Source: JAXDMK01 sp963790325 (lineage in GTDB: Bacteria; Actinomycetota; Acidimicrobiia; Acidimicrobiales; AC-14). From it: a DNA stretch of 64,000 nucleotides. Each line of letters starts with the position of its first letter. Within the stretch, counting starts at the first letter, position 1. Location of the stretch: contig CAWBNY010000002.1 of the NCBI GenBank assembly GCA_963790325.1, positions 1,178,001 to 1,242,000 on the forward strand, written 5' to 3'. This document shows positions 8,439-18,558 of this stretch, piece by piece. The notes under the pieces are model-generated. The model searched no databases. It saw only the letters and a program-made list of their open reading frames with translations, and had not been told where the DNA came from. A program made the position numbers and the translations under genes.

Positions 8439-10028
8439 TCAGGCGACGTCGTCGATCGGTTCCACCGGGTAGCCGGCCCGCCAGCCGTCGAGGCCGCCGT
8501 CGAGCACCTGGGCGTCGAAGCCCTTGGCCCGTAGCTGGAGCGCCGCACGGGCGCTCGTCTCCTCGTTCGGTCAGTTGCAGTAGACGACGACCGGATGGTG
8601 CGGCTTCTGCCCGGTGGCCCACTCCATCACCTGGTCGGACGGCACCCGGACGGCGCCGGGCACCGTGACCCGGTCGCGGGCGAACCCGGCCCGCGATCGC
8701 ACGTCGAGCACGACCGGCCGGTCCCCCTCGTCGTCGGCGGCCAGCCGGGCCGCCAGCTCGCCGGGCGAGACCCGGGGCAGATCCTGGTCGTCGTCGGTGA
8801 ACAGGCCGCTGGCGGTCGACGACCGCTCCTCCTCGAGGGTGACGGCCGCCACCCGCCGGGCGTACCACGAGGCGGCGGGGGTGGCCGAGGCGCCGTGGAG
8901 CACTACGGACACGAGCACGACGGTGCCGATCACCGCCAGCGTCGTCTCGTCGCCCACCCCGGCGCTGAACGCCAGCAGCCCGAAGAGCAGGGAGTTCAGG
9001 CCCCGGGGACCGAACCAGGCGATGAACAGGCGGGCCTCCCGGCTGAGTCGGGCGTGCTCGATCCGCAGGAGGGCGGTCATCACCAGCGGCCGCACCCCGA
9101 GGACCGCGATGCCGGCCAGGACGAGGGCCTCGGGCATCGGTGCCAGCCCGATCACCTCCCGGAGGACGGCCCCGAAGAGGACGAACGCCAGCAGCATGGC
9201 CATCTCCGCCACCACCTCGCCGAACTCCAGGAAGCAGGTGCACAGGCGGTGGTTGAAGAAGGTGATGGCGGCGCCGGCGGCGAAGGCGGCCAGGAACCCG
9301 TCGCCCCCCACCGCGTCGCCCAGCGCGAAGGCGGCCAGCACCAGCCCCACGCCGTAGAGGGCCTGGTACTCCTGGCGGATCGGGTGGCGCTCGTCGACCA
9401 CGGTCATCAGCCGCGCCCCCAGGGCGCCCACGGTCCCGCCCACCACCGGTCCCAGCACCGCCAGCTGGACCCCGAACCAGGCCCACCCGGCGGCCGTGCC
9501 CGCCTCCTGGTTGGCCACCGCGATGAGCACCAGGATGATCGGCAGCACCACCAGGTCGTTGGTCCCCGCCTCCACGCCGAGGGCGCGCCGCACCGATCGG
9601 GGCAGGCGCCGGTCCCGGATGACGTCGCGGAGCACCACCGGGTCGGTCGACGAGAGCACCGCACCCACCAGCAGCGCCGGCACCAGCTCGAGGCCGACCA
9701 GCCAGGAGGCGGCGGCGGCGACCCCCGCGATGGTGAGCAGGGTGCCGGGGCCGAGGGCCAGGGCCGGGACCAGCCAGTCCCCGCGGACCTCTTCGATCTC
9801 CAGGTTCACCGCGTCCAGGAACAGGACCAGGGCCAGGGTGAAGATGGCGACGCCCTCCAGCAGCTCGGACTCGGGGCTGACGTGGAGCAGGTCGACGTCG
9901 GCGAGGAGGAACCCGAGCCCGAGGAAGAGCATCGGGAACGACAGGGGCGCCCGCTCGACCAACCCGGCCAGCAGCGCCGAGACCGTGAGCACCAACGCCA
10001 CCAGCCCGAACCCGTGCACGATGTCCAT
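8439..10028 (-). CDS. NhaP-type Na+/H+ antiporter fused to rhodanese domain, UGA-containing (candidate selenoprotein)
   Basis: Residues 1 to about 390 form a CPA1-type cation/proton antiporter with about 12 hydrophobic spans; SSTDPVV and GTNDLVVLPIIL carry acidic residues expected in the ion path. After a linker, residues about 405-520 are a rhodanese domain (RPVVLDVRSRAGFARD, VPGAVRVP). Its active loop reads VVVYCN-TGA-PNEETSA. The frame stays open after the TGA (8571-8573) for 43 more codons, giving a textbook rhodanese end: LRAKGFDAQVLDGGLDGW, then RAGYPVEP, then a normal TGA. Known relatives carry YCxCPNE, so the UGA sits exactly at the second cysteine. A 7-bp hairpin follows 14 bases later. 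With Sec the protein has 529 residues (U486). Stop-truncation or a base error are alternatives; the grd selenoprotein genes nearby favour recoding. The ATG at 10028 starts at the first membrane span. Confidence 0.82.
8538..8556 (-). promoter_or_regulatory. Candidate bacterial SECIS hairpin for antiporter-rhodanese UGA
   Basis: On the mRNA strand GAGCGCC-CGTGC-GGCGCTC forms a perfect 7-bp stem with a 5-base loop. The stem starts 14 bases after the UGA, and the loop starts 21 bases after it. A G is the second loop base. These values fit the published general bacterial SECIS pattern as I recall it (UGA-to-loop distance 16-37, G among the first two loop bases). The hairpin lies within coding sequence, as bacterial SECIS elements do. 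Confidence 0.6.
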
Positions 10029-10033
10029 CCGCG

Positions 10034-10045
10034 GCGAAGCTTCGC
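10034..10045. promoter_or_regulatory. 12-bp palindrome between divergent genes
   Basis: GCGAAGCTTCGC is perfectly palindromic and lies in the 53-base gap between the antiporter-rhodanese gene and the DUF445 gene. It could be an operator for either gene, but a single copy is weak evidence. Confidence 0.25.
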
Positions 10046-10081
10046 GTAGAACCGGGCGCGCCGGACAGGCCACACTGTCCC

Positions 10082-11353
10082 GTGCCCGACGAGAGCCCCC
10101 CGGCACCGCCGCCGCGGTCGGAGGACCAGCGGCGGCGGCAGCTGGCCACGTCGAAGCGGCGGGCGACGTCGCTGCTGGCCGCGGTCAGCGCCGTCTTCGT
10201 GGTGGTCGGCATCTGGGGCGGGGACTCCACCTGGGCCGACTACGCCCAGGCCACCGCGGCCGCCTCCATGGTCGGCGGCCTGGCCGACTGGTTCGCCGTC
10301 ACCGCCCTCTTCCGCCACCCCCTCGGCCTGCCCATCCCCCACACCGCCATCGTGGTGGAGCGCAAGGACCAGTTCGCCGCCACCCTCGGCGACTTCATCC
10401 AGGAGAGCTTCCTCACGCCCGACGCCGTCGTGGGCCGGCTGCGGGGGGCGGGCATGGTCGGGCGGCTGGCGGACTGGTTGGCGGAGCCGGCCAACGCCTC
10501 CCGGGTGGCGGCGGAGGTGGCCGAGGCGGTGGTGGCGGTGGCCGACGTGCTGCGCGACGACGACGTCCACCACGCCATCGAAGGCGTCGTGCGCAACCGG
10601 GTGGAGGCGGTGCCGCTGGCCCCACTCGCCGGTCAGGTCCTGCGTTTCGCCACCCGCGACGGCCGCCACGACGAGGTGCTCGACCGGGCCCTGGCCGGCC
10701 TCCGGCGGTACATCGAGGATCATCGGGACGACCTGCGGGGCCGGCTCACCAAGAAGTCCCGCTGGTGGATCCCGGGGGCGGTCGACAACAAGGTCTTCGA
10801 CCGGGTGCTGGACGGCTTCTGCGGGATGCTGGCCGAGATCGAGGGCGACCGCGGCCACGAGCTGCGCCGGGAGCTCGACCTGCGGCTGGCCCGGCTGGCG
10901 TCGCAGCTGGAGGCGTCGCCCGAGCTGCGGGAACGGGGAGAGCGGATCAAGCGCGACCTCCTCGACCAGCCCGAGCTGCAACGATGGGTGGCCGAGCTGT
11001 GGACCGACGCCAAGGAGCAGCTCCGAGGCCAGGCCGCCGACCCCGCCTCCGACCTCCGCCGGCGGGTGACCGACGGCATCGTGGCCGCCGGCCGCAAGCT
11101 CCAGGCCGATCCGGCGGTGGCGGCCCGGGTGGAGGCGCTGGCGGAGGGCTTCGTCACCTACCTGGTCGGGCACTTCAAGGGCGAGATCGCGGGCCTGGTG
11201 AGCTCCACCGTCGGCCGGTGGGACGCGGAGGAGACGGCGTCCCGCCTGGAGCTGCTCCTCGGCCCCGACCTGCAGTACGTGCGCATCAACGGCACCGTCG
11301 TCGGCGGCGCCGCCGGGCTGCTCCTCCACGCGGTGGCCGACGTGCTCGGTTAG
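10082..11353 (+). CDS. DUF445 family membrane protein
   Basis: 423-residue protein of the DUF445/YjiN family, whose molecular function is unknown. It has a hydrophobic segment near residues 28-46, followed by ASMVGGLADWFAVTALFRHPLGLPIPHTAIV, the signature of the family. A long charged helical middle follows (many E/R/K/D), and a glycine-rich hydrophobic C-terminus (INGTVVGGAAGLLLH) may be a second membrane anchor. The GTG at 10082 was chosen as the first start after the divergent antiporter gene; no clear Shine-Dalgarno is visible. It is convergent with ettA across a 380-base gap. Confidence 0.85.
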   Translation: MPDESPPAPPPRSEDQRRRQLATSKRRATSLLAAVSAVFVVVGIWGGDSTWADYAQATAAASMVGGLADWFAVTALFRHPLGLPIPHTAIVVERKDQFAATLGDFIQESFLTPDAVVGRLRGAGMVGRLADWLAEPANASRVAAEVAEAVVAVADVLRDDDVHHAIEGVVRNRVEAVPLAPLAGQVLRFATRDGRHDEVLDRALAGLRRYIEDHRDDLRGRLTKKSRWWIPGAVDNKVFDRVLDGFCGMLAEIEGDRGHELRRELDLRLARLASQLEASPELRERGERIKRDLLDQPELQRWVAELWTDAKEQLRGQAADPASDLRRRVTDGIVAAGRKLQADPAVAARVEALAEGFVTYLVGHFKGEIAGLVSSTVGRWDAEETASRLELLLGPDLQYVRINGTVVGGAAGLLLHAVADVLG

Positions 11354-11678
11354 CGCTGCCCATGGTTGCCGACCGGCCGGGGTCCGCTTCCGGCGGGTGG
11401 CCTCCGAGCTCCGGGTCCGGCGCCCCCGCCTGGATGCGTTCGCCCCGTCCCCCGACTGCCGGGAAGGCCCACACCCGCCGTTCGGAGGAGCTCCGCCACG
11501 ACCGGTTCCCGGTGACGGAGGCGGAAATGGTCGACCTGCCGGTTCCCCCCGACCTGCCCCTGGACACCGTCGCCCGGGTCCGGCTGGAGGACGCCCCGGC
11601 CGTCGCCGGCCTCGACGTCTCCGCCCCGAGCGTCCCGAGCGTCCCGAGACCCACGACGACCTGGTGCTCTGAGACATG
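11354..11678. other. Non-coding or unassigned gap
   Basis: No ORF here can be assigned. A plus-strand frame from about 11433 reads through the whole stretch with a Pro/Val-rich, partly plausible sequence but has no recognisable domain or ribosome site. The right end carries copy A of the dispersed inverted repeat. Confidence 0.4.
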
Positions 11679-11730
11679 CGAACCGGTGACGTTCTCTGTG
11701 GCCAGAGCACCGGGTTCCGTCACCGGTTCG
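11679..11730. repeat. Dispersed inverted repeat, copy A
   Basis: Perfect 13-base arms CGAACCGGTGACG (11679-11691) and CGTCACCGGTTCG (11718-11730), with a 26-base spacer that itself holds a small CTCTG/CAGAG hairpin. It starts 6 bases after the ettA stop codon. It shares the core AACCGGTGACG/CGTCACCGGTT with copies near 16.6 kb and 62.6 kb. No U-tract follows, so it is not a classical terminator. Confidence 0.8.
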
Positions 11731-11736
11731 GGTGGG

Positions 11737-13416
<1,680 letters not shown>

Positions 13417-13423
13417 GGGTCCG

Positions 13424-13429
13424 AGGCTA
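13424..13429 (-). promoter_or_regulatory. -10-like TAGCCT before ettA (leaderless)
   Basis: TAGCCT on the minus strand ends 7 bases before the ettA GTG, with no ribosome binding site between. The same spacing recurs before several other genes in this window. Confidence 0.45.
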
Positions 13430-13443
13430 GGCGGTTGCGGTCC

Positions 13444-14442
13444 CTACCCCGACGACAGGTACCGGCGCGCCCCGAGGAAGCGGCTGGCCAGGCCGGGGGC
13501 GTCGATGGGCACCGTCTCCACCTTCCGGCCGGTGGCGGGAGCCTGGATCATCCGACCCTCGCCCACGTACATGCCCACGTGGGTGACGCTGTCGGCGCCG
13601 AAGAACAGGAGGTCGCCCGGGCGGAGGTCGGAGCGGTCGACGGGGGTGCCGGTGGCGGCCTGGTCGTGGGCGTCGCGGGGGATGACCACCCCGTGGGCGG
13701 CGTAGGCGGCGTGGGTGAGCCCGGAGCAGTCCCACCCGGCGCCGGAGGTGCCCGCCCACAGGTAGTCGGTTCCTTCGAAGCGCTCGGCGCTGCCGGCCAC
13801 GTCGTCACCGGTCGGCGGCGGGCCGGGGAGGACGGCCACCGCGGCCGCGGGCAGCCGTCCCTCGCCGCCGCCGGGGGTGGCGACGGTCACCCCCGAGGCG
13901 TCGGCGGCGAGGACCGGCAGGCGGGTGTTGAAGCTCACCTCCAGGCCGCCGAGGGTGGCGGATGGGGTCCGGACGACGGCCTCGGTCTCGCCGGTCGCCG
14001 CCGGCGCGACGCTCGTGAGCTGCACCGACGGCAGCCAGCCGGGGTAGCCCCGGGGGTCGAGCGACGACGGCTGGCGGGCGACGACGACCTTCGCCCAGTC
14101 GCCGGCGGTCTGGACCACCTCCACCCGGTCGCCGTGGAGGGCCTGGGTGACGAGGCGGTCGACGAGCCACCGCCGGTCGTCGACCGTCATCGCCGCCAGC
14201 CAGGCGGGGATGTCGACCGGGTTGGACAGGGACGGGGCGTCGAGGGGCCGGGCCTGGTCGGGCTCGTCCCACAGGCCGGCCACGGCCACGTCGACCCAGG
14301 CGAAGTACGGCGGGACGAGGGGTCGGGCGGCGATCGTCGTCGACGGCCCGGGGGTCGGGGCGACGGTGGCCGGGGTGTCGTCCCCGCCGCAGCCGGCGAC
14401 GAGCAGGGCCAGGCAGGCGGCTGCCACCCGCACCCTCGTCAC
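13444..14442 (-). CDS. NlpC/P60 family cell-wall endopeptidase, lipoprotein
   Basis: Predicted secreted gamma-D-glutamyl-diaminopimelate-type peptidoglycan hydrolase. The 332-residue protein starts with a lipoprotein signal ending LLVAGC (Cys about 18), then a Thr/Pro-rich linker, two SH3-like stretches (DWAKVVVARQPSS, PGWLPSVQLTSV), and a C-terminal NlpC/P60 domain: catalytic Cys239 in GWDCSGLTHAAY, LRPGDLLFFG, and His288 in SVTHVGMYVG. The GTG at 14442 overlaps the upstream gene's TGA as GTGA, indicating translational coupling to the L,D-transpeptidase-like gene; both probably remodel the same wall. Confidence 0.9.
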   Translation of the reverse strand: MTRVRVAAACLALLVAGCGGDDTPATVAPTPGPSTTIAARPLVPPYFAWVDVAVAGLWDEPDQARPLDAPSLSNPVDIPAWLAAMTVDDRRWLVDRLVTQALHGDRVEVVQTAGDWAKVVVARQPSSLDPRGYPGWLPSVQLTSVAPAATGETEAVVRTPSATLGGLEVSFNTRLPVLAADASGVTVATPGGGEGRLPAAAVAVLPGPPPTGDDVAGSAERFEGTDYLWAGTSGAGWDCSGLTHAAYAAHGVVIPRDAHDQAATGTPVDRSDLRPGDLLFFGADSVTHVGMYVGEGRMIQAPATGRKVETVPIDAPGLASRFLGARRYLSSG

Positions 14443-15269
14443 TCCGCCCCCATGACGATCACCGGGTCGCGGGCCGGGTCGAGCCAGCGGAGGACCGCCA
14501 GCAGCCGCTCGACGGGCAGGGACACGCAGCCGGCGGTGGGCCCGCCGGTGGAGACGTGGAGGAAGATGGCCGAGCCGAGCCCCGGCGTGCGGGCCCGGTT
14601 GTAGGCGATGACCGCCCCGTAGTCGTAGACGGGGGAGACGTGCATGGGCTCGCCCCGCCCGCCGTCGACCCACTGGTTGTAGGTCGGGCTGGACGGGACG
14701 TCGTCCCACACGATCGACGGTCCGGTGACCCGCCGGTAGGGGAGGGACACGCCGGGGTCGGGCTCGACGCCGAAGAGGAAGTCGAAGGCGAACGTCCCCG
14801 ACGGGGTGCGCCCGTCGCCCTCCCGCTTCTCGCCCGGCGGGGCGAACCCGGCGTACCCGATCCGGGCCGGCCACGGCCCGTGAACCGGCTCCCAACCGTC
14901 GCCCGCCCGCTGCCACGTGGTCAGGATCGCCTCGGTCGCCCCGTAGCCGTCGGCGGTCACGACCACCGCCTGCCCCGCCGGCCCCGCCCGCCCGAGCTCG
15001 GCGGGGGCGGCCGCGACCGGGACCGGGGTGGTCGGCGGCGCCCCCGTCGCCGTCGTGGCCGGGGCCGCGGCCGTGGCGGCCGTCGTGGCGGTGGGGGCCG
15101 TGATCGCCGTCGTGGCGGGGGCGGCCGTGGGGGCGGCGGTGGTCGTCGTCGTCGGGACCGTCGACGGGGCGGGGCCGGCGATCGTCGGACCGTCGGACCC
15201 GCAGCCGGCCAGGACCAGGCCGACCACGATCCCCAGCCACGGCAGGTGACGGCGGCGGCGACCGACCAC
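14439..15269 (-). CDS. L,D-transpeptidase (YkuD-like) lipoprotein
   Basis: 276-residue exported protein: basic N-terminus, hydrophobic LGIVVGLVLAGC lipobox, then a long Ala/Thr/Pro linker (about residues 30-90), and a C-terminal YkuD-like domain. The domain shows GDGRTPSGTF, FLHVSTGG and AGCVSLP with the expected nucleophile Cys248. Such enzymes form 3-3 peptidoglycan cross-links or attach proteins to the wall. The GTG at 15269 was chosen since it precedes the signal peptide directly; an upstream ATG would add a long implausible leader covering the divergent gene. TACGGT lies 6 bases before the GTG. It shares a 19-base gap with the divergent D,D-carboxypeptidase gene. Confidence 0.85.
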   Translation of the reverse strand: MVGRRRRHLPWLGIVVGLVLAGCGSDGPTIAGPAPSTVPTTTTTAAPTAAPATTAITAPTATTAATAAAPATTATGAPPTTPVPVAAAPAELGRAGPAGQAVVVTADGYGATEAILTTWQRAGDGWEPVHGPWPARIGYAGFAPPGEKREGDGRTPSGTFAFDFLFGVEPDPGVSLPYRRVTGPSIVWDDVPSSPTYNQWVDGGRGEPMHVSPVYDYGAVIAYNRARTPGLGSAIFLHVSTGGPTAGCVSLPVERLLAVLRWLDPARDPVIVMGAE

Positions 15270-15274
15270 CTCGC

Positions 15275-15281
15275 TACCGTA
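15275..15281. promoter_or_regulatory. Overlapping divergent -10 elements TACCGTA
   Basis: The seven bases TACCGTA read TACCGT on the plus strand (8 bases before the GTG at 15289) and TACGGT on the minus strand (6 bases before the GTG at 15269). Each hexamer fits TANNNT, so one near-symmetrical site could serve as the -10 element for both leaderless divergent genes. Confidence 0.5.
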
Positions 15282-15288
15282 GGCAGTC

Positions 15289-16041
15289 GTGGCTGCCCGC
15301 CTGACCGCGCCCGGCCGGGCGCCGGCGCTGGTCGCGGCGGTGGCCATGGCCGTGGCCGGTGCCTGCTCCCGCGCCCCGGGCCCGACCGCGGCCACCACCC
15401 CCACGTCCGTCACCACCCCCTCGGCAGCCGCCACCACCTCGACGACCACCGCTACCGTCGCCGCCGTGCCGGACCCCGAGCTCACCGGTTCGGTCTCACC
15501 GGTGACCGCGGCCGACCTCGGCTCGTCGTGGCGTCCGGGGTGTCCCGTCGGCCCCGACGACCTCCGCCTCCTCCGGGTCCCCTACTGGGGCTTCGACGAC
15601 CAGTCCCATGTCGGCGCCATCGTGGTCGCGGCCGATGTCGCCGCCGCCGTCCTCGACGTCTTCCGCTCCCTCCACGACCAGCGCTTCCCCATCCGCCGCA
15701 TGGAGCCGGTGGACGCCTACGGCGGCGACGACGACGCCTCCATGGCCGCCGACAACACGTCCGGGTTCAACTGCCGGCCGGCCGTGGCCGAAGGCCCGCC
15801 CCACTGGTCGAACCACGCCTACGGGCTGGCCATCGACGTCAACCCGATCGAGAACCCGTACCTCCTCTCGGGACGGGTCCTGCCCCCCGGCGGCGCCGAC
15901 TACCTCGACCGATCGACCTACCGGCCGGGGATGGCCGTCGCCGGCGGGGTGCTCACCGAGGCGTTTGCAGATGTGGGCTGGGGATGGGGCGGGGTGTGGT
16001 CGAACCCCGACTACCAGCACTTCTCGGCCGACGGGGGTTGA
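15289..16041 (+). CDS. M15 family D-alanyl-D-alanine carboxypeptidase, lipoprotein
   Basis: 250-residue exported zinc peptidase of the VanY/M15 group, expected to trim D-Ala from peptidoglycan stems. The N-terminus has a lipoprotein signal (ALVAAVAMAVAGAC), then a Thr-rich linker. The zinc motif is HWSNHAYGLAIDVNP (His and Asp ligands) and the last motif WGWGGVWSNPDYQHF supplies a third ligand histidine; FNCRPA precedes. The GTG at 15289 directly starts the signal peptide. It is paired head-to-head with the L,D-transpeptidase gene, and the neighbouring NlpC/P60 gene also acts on the wall. Confidence 0.88.
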   Translation: MAARLTAPGRAPALVAAVAMAVAGACSRAPGPTAATTPTSVTTPSAAATTSTTTATVAAVPDPELTGSVSPVTAADLGSSWRPGCPVGPDDLRLLRVPYWGFDDQSHVGAIVVAADVAAAVLDVFRSLHDQRFPIRRMEPVDAYGGDDDASMAADNTSGFNCRPAVAEGPPHWSNHAYGLAIDVNPIENPYLLSGRVLPPGGADYLDRSTYRPGMAVAGGVLTEAFADVGWGWGGVWSNPDYQHFSADGG

Positions 16042-16047
16042 CCCGGC

Positions 16048-16545
16048 TCAGCCCCGCGCCGACGAGCGCAGCGCCTTGGCGCTGAGACCGAGGATCGCCA
16101 CCGCACCCACCAGCTGGACGCCCCACCAGGCGCCGATGCCGGCGTGGTGGCCGCTCAGGGGGCAGCCCAGGGTGAGGGTGAGGAGCATGGCTCCTCCGAC
16201 CAGCGACGCCGCCCCCAGGAGGCGGCGGCCCTGGAGGAGGCCGGCCGCCATCGACCCCCAGGCGCCCATCAGGCCCAGGCTGAGGAGCTCGGCCGCCAGG
16301 GGCGGGGGGGCGTCGGGGCTGACGGGGGCCGGCTCCACCGCCATGCCGACCGCCACCACCACGACCCAGGCCGCCGCCAGGGCGACCCCCCACCACCGGC
16401 TCATGGGGCCGGTCAGATCGGCGAGCAGGCGGCGGCGGCCCGGCGCGGGCGGACGGTGCCGCGGCCTCGGGGCCGGCCCCACCGGGGTGGCGGGGCCGCC
16501 GGCGTCGTCGATGACCGCCGGGCGCTCGATGTCGATGAGTGTCAT
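16048..16545 (-). CDS. Small multi-span membrane protein of unknown function
   Basis: 165 residues. A soluble Pro/Arg-rich N-terminus (residues 1-50) precedes about four hydrophobic spans: GVALAAAWVVVVAVGMAV, LLSLGLMGAWGSMAAGLL, LLGAASLVGGAMLLTLTL and WWGVQLVGAVAILGLSA. A conserved-looking CPLSGHH lies between spans three and four, which might bind metal or heme, but no family is recognised. The ATG at 16545 has GAGGAGGT 4-10 bases upstream. It ends 7 bases from the convergent carboxypeptidase stop. Confidence 0.7.
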   Translation of the reverse strand: MTLIDIERPAVIDDAGGPATPVGPAPRPRHRPPAPGRRRLLADLTGPMSRWWGVALAAAWVVVVAVGMAVEPAPVSPDAPPPLAAELLSLGLMGAWGSMAAGLLQGRRLLGAASLVGGAMLLTLTLGCPLSGHHAGIGAWWGVQLVGAVAILGLSAKALRSSARG

Positions 16546-16629
16546 GGCACCTCCTCGTCGAGCCCCCATCGTGGCACGCCCGGGAGCCGTCGTCAGCCGG
16601 TGTGGAGCGAGACGCCGCCGGCGGACCGA

Positions 16630-16683
16630 GGCAACCGGTGACGTTCTCCGGGGTCCCGGGCACGGAAAACGTCACCGGTTGCC
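16630..16683. repeat. Dispersed inverted repeat, copy B
   Basis: Perfect 16-base arms GGCAACCGGTGACGTT (16630-16645) and AACGTCACCGGTTGCC (16668-16683), spacer 22 bases. It lies 21 bases after the stop of the minus-strand radical SAM gene. The core is the same as in copies A and C. Confidence 0.8.
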
Positions 16684-16704
16684 CCAGGTGGCCGCCGCCC
16701 GTCG

Positions 16705-18558
16705 TCAGTAGTGGGGATTGTCGGGCAGGGCGAGGGACAGGTAGCGGTCGTCGAGGAGGATCATCAGGTCGCGGCCGACGAACTCGGCCAGCGCCCCGTC
16801 GATCCAGGAGGTGTCCCCCTCGAAGGCGGCCTCCACCTCGTCCCGGGACCGGGACTCGGCGCACAGCTCGTACAGGGCGGCCCGCTCGTCGTCGTAGCGG
16901 CGGCTGACGACGGGCCCGTCGCGGCCGTCGTGGATGCTCACCGAGTCCCAGGTCTTGACGTAGCGCAGCGAGGGCCGGTGGGGCCCGTGCCAGCGCTCGG
17001 TCCACTCCTCGACCAGCTTCAGGCACGCCTCGTAGCCGGACGGGGGCAGGATGTCGGCCACCTGGTGCTCGAAGTAGTACGAGACCCGGCGCAGGTCGTA
17101 GTCGGGCGGGTAGATGTGCCGGTAGCAGGCCGACGGCCGCAGCATGGTGATGGAGTGCGAGCCGGGCTCCTCGAACATGGGCGAGCCCCGGTCGGGCCGG
17201 GCCTGGCAGATGGCGTAGGGCGGCTGGAGGTGGGGGATCTTGCGGATGACGTCGGCCTGGCGGTCGTAGTCCTCGGCCGTCTCCCCGGGGAACCCGTAGA
17301 GGATGTTGTAGGAGTTGGACATCCCGAAGTAGGTCGTCCACTTGAGCAGCTCGAGGTTCTTGACGCCGGTGGTGCCCTTGCGCATGAGGGCCAGGACGTG
17401 GCTGCTGAAGCTCTCGATCCCCGGCTGCACCGAGCGCAGCCCGCCCTTGCGCATGTCGCCCAGCTGCTTGCGGCTGAGGTTGGGGCGGATCTCGTAGTGG
17501 ATGCGGAGGTCGGTGTGGCCCTCGGCCAACCGCCCGAACAGCCGGCTCATGTAGGCGGGGGCGAGGATGTTGTCGATGGCGTTGAAGTGGAGGGTGCCGT
17601 AGCGGTTGGCCAGCCGCTTGAGCATGGCGAGGACGTGGTCGGGGCTCTTGCGGCGGAACTCCATCCCCGACCGGTTGAGCCCGCAGAACGTGCAGTGGTT
17701 CTTCATCCCGTACCAGCAGCCCCGGGCCGCCTCGAAGGGGAGCATCACCGGGGGGCCGCCGGGGTCGTAGCCGGTGGACCGGCGGCGGGCGTAGTACTCG
17801 TCGAAGTCGGGGACGGGGGTGAGGTCGAGGTCCTCCAGGTTGGGGGCCCGACCCTCGTAGACGACCCGGCCGCTGGCCTGGTCGCGCCGGACGAGGCCCC
17901 GCTGGCCGGCCATCGATTCGCCCCGGCGGACGCGCTCGACGATCTCGGGGAAGGTGAGGTCGGCGTCACCGCAGTGGACGTAGTCGACCTCGGGGTTGCG
18001 GGCCGCGATCTCGAGGGCGATGTCGTCCTCGAAGGTGGCCCCGCCGAAGATGATCGGGACCTCGGGGTGGCGGCGCCGGATGGCCTTGGCCAGGGCCAGG
18101 GAGGCCACCATCTGCTGGAAGACGACGGTGAAGCCGACCAGGTCGTAGCCCGACCAGTCGACGTGGTCGGCGGCCCACTCCACGAACGCGGGGGCGGTCT
18201 CGTCCCGGAGGTGGACCAGGTCGTCGACGGTGCAGCCGCCGGCCGCCGCCATCGAGTGGAGGGAGGGGCCGTAGCGGTCGAGGTAGCCGTCGTCGTCGGC
18301 GTCGAAGTCGGCGCCGAAGGCGGCCCTGGACCAGATCCACTCCCCGGCCATGCACGGGTAGACGGTGGCCAGGACGTCGTTCAGGCGCCATCCGACCCGG
18401 CGGCCGAACTCCATGAAGAGCGACATGGGCTCGACGTCGATGCCGGCCCGGCGGAGGGTGGGGGCGAGGAGGGCGAGCTGGAAGGACGGGACGTAGGACG
18501 CCAGCGTCGGCATGCTCACCAACGCCACCGGCTTGGGGGCGACCGGCGTGGGTGTCAT
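16705..18558 (-). CDS. B12-binding radical SAM enzyme, RiPP-maturation type
   Basis: 617 residues. Residues about 10-230 form a cobalamin-binding-like Rossmann domain (ALVSMPTLASYVPSFQLALLAPTLR; FGGATFEDDIALE). Residues about 270-500 are a radical SAM barrel whose 4Fe-4S ligands are Cys281, Cys289 and Cys292 in CWYGMKNHCTFCGLN, i.e. C-x7-C-x2-C rather than CxxxCxxC. That spacing, with RGCWYG and GMEFRRKSP, matches the family annotated 'ribosomal peptide maturation radical SAM protein 1', thought to C-methylate peptides. The ATG overlaps the previous gene's TGA (ATGA), so it is coupled to the phosphoribosyltransferase/AMMECR1 gene and the repeat protein upstream. The C-terminal region (ELCAESRSRDEVEAAF...LSLALPDN) may bind the precursor. 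The exact reaction is unknown. Confidence 0.88.
   Translation of the reverse strand: MTPTPVAPKPVALVSMPTLASYVPSFQLALLAPTLRRAGIDVEPMSLFMEFGRRVGWRLNDVLATVYPCMAGEWIWSRAAFGADFDADDDGYLDRYGPSLHSMAAAGGCTVDDLVHLRDETAPAFVEWAADHVDWSGYDLVGFTVVFQQMVASLALAKAIRRRHPEVPIIFGGATFEDDIALEIAARNPEVDYVHCGDADLTFPEIVERVRRGESMAGQRGLVRRDQASGRVVYEGRAPNLEDLDLTPVPDFDEYYARRRSTGYDPGGPPVMLPFEAARGCWYGMKNHCTFCGLNRSGMEFRRKSPDHVLAMLKRLANRYGTLHFNAIDNILAPAYMSRLFGRLAEGHTDLRIHYEIRPNLSRKQLGDMRKGGLRSVQPGIESFSSHVLALMRKGTTGVKNLELLKWTTYFGMSNSYNILYGFPGETAEDYDRQADVIRKIPHLQPPYAICQARPDRGSPMFEEPGSHSITMLRPSACYRHIYPPDYDLRRVSYYFEHQVADILPPSGYEACLKLVEEWTERWHGPHRPSLRYVKTWDSVSIHDGRDGPVVSRRYDDERAALYELCAESRSRDEVEAAFEGDTSWIDGALAEFVGRDLMILLDDRYLSLALPDNPHY

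Noticed and set aside
8571..10106. Antiporter gene simply ending at the TGA after YCN
   Set aside because: It would cut the rhodanese domain at its catalytic loop while conserved rhodanese sequence continues in frame. Kept as an alternative in the entry.
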